Shown here piece by piece: positions 58,778 through 64,000 of a stretch of DNA of 64,000 nucleotides. The position numbers and the translations under genes were made by a program. This DNA is from Armatimonadota bacterium (GTDB taxonomy: Bacteria > Armatimonadota > Fimbriimonadia > Fimbriimonadales > Fimbriimonadaceae). The notes beneath the pieces are model-generated. The model did no database searches. It saw only the letters and a list, made by a program, of their open reading frames with translations, and was not told the origin of the DNA. Location of the stretch: the NCBI GenBank assembly GCA_016125185.1, contig WGMG01000006.1:1860001-1924000 (forward strand), in the 5' to 3' direction. Position 1 is the first letter of the stretch; each line of letters begins with the position of its first letter.

Positions 58778-60628
58778 ATGGCCTGCCTTATCGGAACCGC
58801 CGGGCACGTTGACCACGGCAAAAGCTCTCTGATCCGGGCACTAACCGGCATCGATCCTGATCGCCTGCCCGAAGAGAAGGAACGAGGCATGACCATCGAC
58901 CTTGGATTTGCCTGCGTCGATCTGCCGACTGCGGGCCGAGTCTCCATCATCGACGTGCCCGGCCACGAGCGTTACGCCACTAACATGCTCGCGGGCACCA
59001 TGAACATCGACATCGCCCTCCTCTGCATCGCTGCGGACGAGGGCATCATGCCCCAGACCGAGGAGCATCTTAAGATTCTCGATCTTCTGCCCGTCCAAAC
59101 CCTGATCGTCGCCGTCACCAAAGCCGACGTCGTGGACACCGACTTCCTGGTCATGCAGATCGAGCATATCGAGGAAGACCTTTCTCGAACCCGCTTCCGA
59201 GGCGCGGCCATCATTCCCGTCTCGTCGCAGACTGGCGAGGGCCTGCCCGTCCTGATCGCCTCGCTGGATCATGCTGTCGCCGCATTTAAGCCAACTCCCG
59301 ACCCCAACGACCGCTGGTACATGCCCATCGACCGCGCATTCCTTGTCAAGGGTCACGGGCTCGTGGTAACCGGCTCCGTCGCCCGAGGTCACGTCGAAAC
59401 CGGGACCGACGCCGAAATCTATCCCGAAGGTCATAAGGTCAAGATCCGCTCCATCCACGTTCACGATGCCACCGTCGACACTGCCGAACGTGGCATGAGA
59501 ACCGCCCTCAATATCTCCGGGGTTAGCTCGGACGACGTCCATCGCGGAATGGTGATTTCCGCTCCCAAAGCCGTCGTCGAAACCTTCCAATCCGATTTCA
59601 AGGTCCGCTGGGTCGATGAACCCAAGCACGGTATGGAGGTTCGCGTCGCCGTCGGCTCCGCCGATGTCCTCGGCAAGCTCTATCTCAACGACCAGGATTC
59701 GTCCATCGCCTTCGTCCGGTTCACCGAGAAGATCGCGGTGGCCAAAGGCGAGCCGGCCATCCTGCGCCGCCACAGCCCGCCTACGCTATTAGCCGGGGGC
59801 GTCGTTATCACGCCCGAAGCCGAATCCCGACGCAAGAAGGACTCGATCCGCTACATCGATCTGGTCAATATCGACGAAGGCATCATCGCCGCCATCCACG
59901 AAGCCCCTAACGGCGTAACGACCCAAGAGATTTGCCGCCTCATCGGCGTCAGCGAGCAGCAGTTGGGTGACCACTTCGAACAGCTCATCCGCGAACGCCG
60001 CGTCATCGGCTTTGCCGGTCTCTGGTACCAGCCGCCGGTCTTCCTCGCCCAGGCCAACCTGTTCCTCAAAGCCCTTCGCGAAATTCACGCCGAGAATCCG
60101 CTCTCCCTCAACCATCCGCGCGAGGTCGTGCTCAAGCGCTCCGGCCATACCTGGTTCGGCAAACCCTTCGAACGCATCCTCACCAAGCTCGCCGAGCTCA
60201 AAAAGATCGAAATCGACGGCACCCGCATCAAACTCGCTGAATTCAAAATCGCGATGAATCCGAAGCAGGAGGCCTTCCTTCAGCGGGTCGAAGCCGAACT
60301 CGACAAGATCGTCATCAACGTCCCTTACGCCAGCGAAATCGCCTCCAAGCTTGGCGTGCCGGTGCAAGCCGTCGAAGAAATCCTCAGCACCGCCGCCAAC
60401 GCGGACCGGATCGTCAAAGTGGGTCAGACGCTGTACTACACGTCGGCACAGATTGAGCGGGTCAAGTCCATATTGAAAGAGGGCACCAAAGGTCAGCCGT
60501 TCACGGCACCGGAAGCCAAGGAAGCCCTGCAGACCTCACGAAAGTTCCTCATCCCGATGCTGGAATACCTTGACTCGGTCGGTTTCACCACGCGAATCGA
60601 CGATAAGCGGGTCATTCGAAACCGCTAG
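58778..60628 (+). CDS. selB: selenocysteine-specific elongation factor SelB
   Basis: SelB carries Sec-tRNA(Sec) to the ribosome at UGA codons marked by a SECIS hairpin. The 616 residues fit the family: G1 [13 protein letters not shown], switch region [21 protein letters not shown]3 [21 protein letters not shown]4-like [10 protein letters not shown], domain 2 [20 protein letters not shown], and a C-terminal half (~375-616) of winged-helix repeats ([40 protein letters not shown]) that bind SECIS. No selA, selD or tRNA(Sec) gene, and no obvious selenoprotein, was seen in the window. The gene appears complete, which implies that Sec decoding exists elsewhere in the genome. Confidence 0.94.
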   Translation: MACLIGTAGHVDHGKSSLIRALTGIDPDRLPEEKERGMTIDLGFACVDLPTAGRVSIIDVPGHERYATNMLAGTMNIDIALLCIAADEGIMPQTEEHLKILDLLPVQTLIVAVTKADVVDTDFLVMQIEHIEEDLSRTRFRGAAIIPVSSQTGEGLPVLIASLDHAVAAFKPTPDPNDRWYMPIDRAFLVKGHGLVVTGSVARGHVETGTDAEIYPEGHKVKIRSIHVHDATVDTAERGMRTALNISGVSSDDVHRGMVISAPKAVVETFQSDFKVRWVDEPKHGMEVRVAVGSADVLGKLYLNDQDSSIAFVRFTEKIAVAKGEPAILRRHSPPTLLAGGVVITPEAESRRKKDSIRYIDLVNIDEGIIAAIHEAPNGVTTQEICRLIGVSEQQLGDHFEQLIRERRVIGFAGLWYQPPVFLAQANLFLKALREIHAENPLSLNHPREVVLKRSGHTWFGKPFERILTKLAELKKIEIDGTRIKLAEFKIAMNPKQEAFLQRVEAELDKIVINVPYASEIASKLGVPVQAVEEILSTAANADRIVKVGQTLYYTSAQIERVKSILKEGTKGQPFTAPEAKEALQTSRKFLIPMLEYLDSVGFTTRIDDKRVIRNR

Positions 60629-60680
60629 GATTCAGCAAGTTGGATGCGAATATGCCCGTAGGAAGCGTACAAAACACGAT

Positions 60681-60735
60681 GCCTCTCCGGATGGAGAGGC
60701 CGGTGAGTGAAAACGAACCGGGTGAAGCGAAAACC
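60681..60735. repeat. family A hairpin repeat, copy 4
   Basis: Perfect hairpin GCCTCTCC-GGAT-GGAGAGGC (60681-60700), followed by CGGTGAGTGAAAACGAACCG and GGTGAAGCGAAAAC. It lies between the convergent selB stop and the stop of the next gene and may help end both transcripts. Confidence 0.75.
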
Positions 60736-61301
60736 TAAACCCGAACGCGCTCGCCGCGTGGCACCGCCACCCCGACCGGTCCGACTTCTTGCGCCAACAA
60801 TTCGCTTCGGCTCGCCTTAACGTGCCCCGAAACCTTGTCGATCGTCGTCTCCAGTCGAGACAGAACGTCGTTCGCGTATTGGTCCGCTCCGCGTCGTGTC
60901 TGAGCCGCTTCGCGCTCGGCCGCGTTACGAATTTCTTCGGCCTGAGCCTTGCTCAGCTTCAGAACTTCGCTCTGGGAAACCAAAAGCTCCTGCTGAGCCT
61001 TCGCGCCTTCCAAGAATTCGGCCGCTTGCCCTCGGGCCTGCTCAATCAGACGCTGACCCTCTTCCTGCGCCTTTCGAAGAATATTCTCGGCGTCCAAACT
61101 CGCCTGTTCCTTGATCTTCTCGGATTCCTTCACGTTGTTCGACGCGTTCTTCATCTCGCCGGGCAAGCCCGCCTTGATCTTTCCGATGATCAGGTTAATT
61201 TCCTGCTTATCGAGTCCGTACGTGAGCCGCCCAACGATGGTGCGGGGATCTTCGGTAGCTAGGAGCTGCAGTTCTTCGAGGAGGGCAAAGACGTCTTCCA
61301 T
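60735..61301 (-). CDS. coiled-coil protein of unknown function
   Basis: A 188-residue protein. Residues 1-50 are a compact helical region (MEDVFALLEELQLLATEDPR, then TIVGRLTYGLDKQEINLIIG). About 55-165 are a continuous Ala/Glu/Gln-rich coiled coil (AQEEGQRLIEQARGQAAEFL; LKLSKAQAEEIRNAAEREAA) like ATP-synthase b or DivIVA-related proteins. The C-terminus is short and basic. No membrane segment is present, so it is not an ATP synthase b subunit. Related genes in some Gram-positives are annotated loosely as ATPases; the function here is open. Confidence 0.7.
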   Translation of the reverse strand: MEDVFALLEELQLLATEDPRTIVGRLTYGLDKQEINLIIGKIKAGLPGEMKNASNNVKESEKIKEQASLDAENILRKAQEEGQRLIEQARGQAAEFLEGAKAQQELLVSQSEVLKLSKAQAEEIRNAAEREAAQTRRGADQYANDVLSRLETTIDKVSGHVKASRSELLAQEVGPVGVAVPRGERVRV

Positions 61302-61373
61302 AGACCTATCCCATCATTTTACACAGTTCATTAAGATTCGGTTCCGAATGGGGAAAGTAGGTGGATTATTTTC

Positions 61374-61410
61374 TTGACATAGTAGACATAAGTCTGTATA
61401 ATTTGTCTAC
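61374..61410 (+). promoter_or_regulatory. consensus sigma70 promoter with overlapping operator
   Basis: TTGACA (61374-61379), 17 bases, then TATAAT (61397-61402): both hexamers and spacing match the sigma70 consensus exactly. GTAGACA (61382-61388) and TGTCTAC (61404-61410) form perfect 7-bp arms straddling the -10 box, as a repressor site would. Transcription should begin at about 61409, so the ATG at 61412 is almost at the 5' end. Confidence 0.82.
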
Positions 61411-61411
61411 C

Positions 61412-61792
61412 ATGAAATTGAAGTGGGACTATGTCGGCGTTATTTCCGCCGACCTCAAACGATCCGTCGAATTCTATCGTCTTCTTGGCTTTCCCTTCCC
61501 CGATCCCGACAGCGATCACGTCGAAGCCGAGCTTGAAAATGGCATGCGTTTCGCGCTCGATTCCCTCGAACTCATGAAAAGCCTCGGCCCGTGGGAAGAA
61601 CCAAAGGGCCATCGCATGGGCATCGCCGTCAACGCCGAAACCCCCGCGGGAGTGGACGAAACCTTCAAGACGATCGTCGATGCAGGCTTCGAAGGCATGA
61701 CCGAGCCGTTCGACGCTTTCTGGGGCCAACGCTATGCCCAGGTCAAAGACCCCGACGGCAACCCGGTCGATATTTACGCACCATTGGAATAG
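61412..61792 (+). CDS. VOC (glyoxalase/bleomycin-resistance) family protein
   Basis: A 126-residue vicinal-oxygen-chelate protein. Start ATG 61412 (MKLKWDYVGVISADLKRSVE) fits the family; the GTG frame reaching back to 61361 runs through the promoter and is not real. Family features are the first strand-helix VISADLKRSVEFYRLLGFPF, the middle RMGIAVNAETPAGVDETFKT, and the closing GQRYAQVKDPDGNPVDIYAP with the metal-binding Asp/Glu region. Members bind metal and act on thiol conjugates, antibiotics or dioxygenase substrates; which one applies here is unknown. There is no ribosome site, consistent with a leaderless mRNA from the promoter at 61374. Confidence 0.88.
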   Translation: MKLKWDYVGVISADLKRSVEFYRLLGFPFPDPDSDHVEAELENGMRFALDSLELMKSLGPWEEPKGHRMGIAVNAETPAGVDETFKTIVDAGFEGMTEPFDAFWGQRYAQVKDPDGNPVDIYAPLE

Positions 61793-61904
61793 GGGTACAA
61801 GCTGACCTCTCTCTCCGGTTTCTCGCAGAGCGAAAATGGGAGGGAGAGCAGTTGGAACTGCCTTTGTAAGAGGAGACAATCAGGGCAAGGGCGACTTTAG
61901 CCTT

Positions 61905-61932
61905 CTGTCAACTGCCAACCGCCGACTCCAAA
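61905..61932. repeat. short heptanucleotide array
   Basis: Four consecutive 7-base units, CTGTCAA, CTGCCAA, CCGCCGA, CTCCAAA, resemble the complement of the arrays at 2463 and 2610. They lie in the 362-base convergent gap 61793-62154, which otherwise holds only the B/C repeats. Confidence 0.5.
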
Positions 61933-62008
61933 CTCTCGTAGCGGAGCCGGGACGACCCACAGGAGACTCGTTCGATTTAGGTAACCAGCTTTCGGCTTTG
62001 CCAGATGT

Positions 62009-62141
62009 AGGGCTGTAAGCCCGTTTCATCTTAGCCCAGTCCGCAAAGCCGGGAATCGGCTCGAAGGGCTGGGTAAGGGACCGAAATAGCCCGAGTCCAA
62101 GGAGTCCCGAGCATCGGGACGACCCGGCGATTATCGCCGAC
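62009..62141. repeat. family B + family C repeat mosaic, copy 2
   Basis: Family B (62009-62075) has AGGGCTGTAAGCCCGTTTCA, TTAGCCCAGT, an inserted segment of about 20 bases, then CGAAGGGCTGGGTA. Family C follows (62091-62141): TCCCGA (62105-62110) with TCGGGA (62114-62119), CGACCC, and GGCGA-TTA-TCGCC (62126-62138). The order is the same as at 48815-48945. Confidence 0.75.
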
Positions 62142-62154
62142 TAGCCAACAACGG

Positions 62155-64000
<1,846 letters not shown>

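Noticed and set aside
58778-60628. Selenoprotein gene with in-frame TGA near selB
   Set aside because: No gene in the window appears split by a TGA with homology on both sides.

Overview
The window looks like chromosomal DNA of a GC-rich, Gram-negative-type, flagellated bacterium, most plausibly an Armatimonadota member of the Fimbriimonas type. This is an inference from several features: PEP-CTERM sorting tails ending in RRRKK, DUF4382/DUF5666 and FxLYD-like secreted proteins, a fused alpha+beta 2-oxoacid dehydrogenase E1, a Bacillus-type SdhC, RND/TolC efflux (so an outer membrane), and flagellin with FlgM. No 16S rRNA or tRNA gene was seen, so the phylum is not proven. Coding density is high, starts are often ATGA-coupled, and both ends of the window cut genes (a DUF4382 protein on the left, enolase on the right).

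Layout. 1-7.2 kb: DUF4382/DUF5666 protein end, leuB, a repeat-rich gap, flgM with a sigma28-like promoter, an FxLYD-like membrane protein, a VapBC-type toxin-antitoxin pair, and a secreted gluzincin-like protein divergent from a PadR regulator with two operator copies between them. 7.2-13.3 kb: a PEP-CTERM-anchored C39-like protein, homogentisate dioxygenase overlapping an AGE-family epimerase, and an AT-richer patch with a PEP-CTERM gene flanked by a duplicated 3' end of the epimerase gene. 13.4-34.8 kb: a large exopolysaccharide locus. It holds UDP-xylose synthase-like, RmlC-like, UDP-glucose dehydrogenase and GDP-mannose dehydratase genes, six GT4 glycosyltransferases, a Wzx-like flippase, a Wzy/ligase-like protein, a Wzz/Wzc-like protein with a degenerate Walker A motif, an initiating phosphoglycosyltransferase, GlmS, and an ABC-2 exporter.

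35-48.6 kb: another PEP-CTERM protein, fused E1, three proteins of unknown function, a D-cysteine desulfhydrase-like enzyme, a candidate 30-residue membrane peptide, and an AbrB-TolC-MFP-RND efflux operon. 49-55.4 kb: a DUF695-like protein, rplU-rpmA, two tandem clostripain-family lipoproteins (the second with catalytic Cys replaced by Ser), and an AT-richer candidate outer-membrane protein. 55.4-64 kb: an 800-bp repeat-rich gap, flagellin, a glycosylasparaginase-like Ntn hydrolase, SelB, a coiled-coil protein, a VOC protein with a consensus promoter and operator, orphan sdhC, and enolase.

Functional picture: the central locus makes nucleotide sugars (UDP-GlcA, UDP-Xyl-type, GDP-4-keto-6-deoxymannose, GlcN-6-P), assembles a polymer on undecaprenyl phosphate, and exports it by a Wzx/Wzy-type route. 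PEP-CTERM proteins, which are usually processed by an exosortase in EPS-producing bacteria, lie on both sides, but no exosortase is in the window. Almost every non-overlapping convergent gap carries hairpin repeats or heptanucleotide arrays. These fall into recurring families, one of which shows compensatory stem changes, and they are the clearest unexplained signal here.
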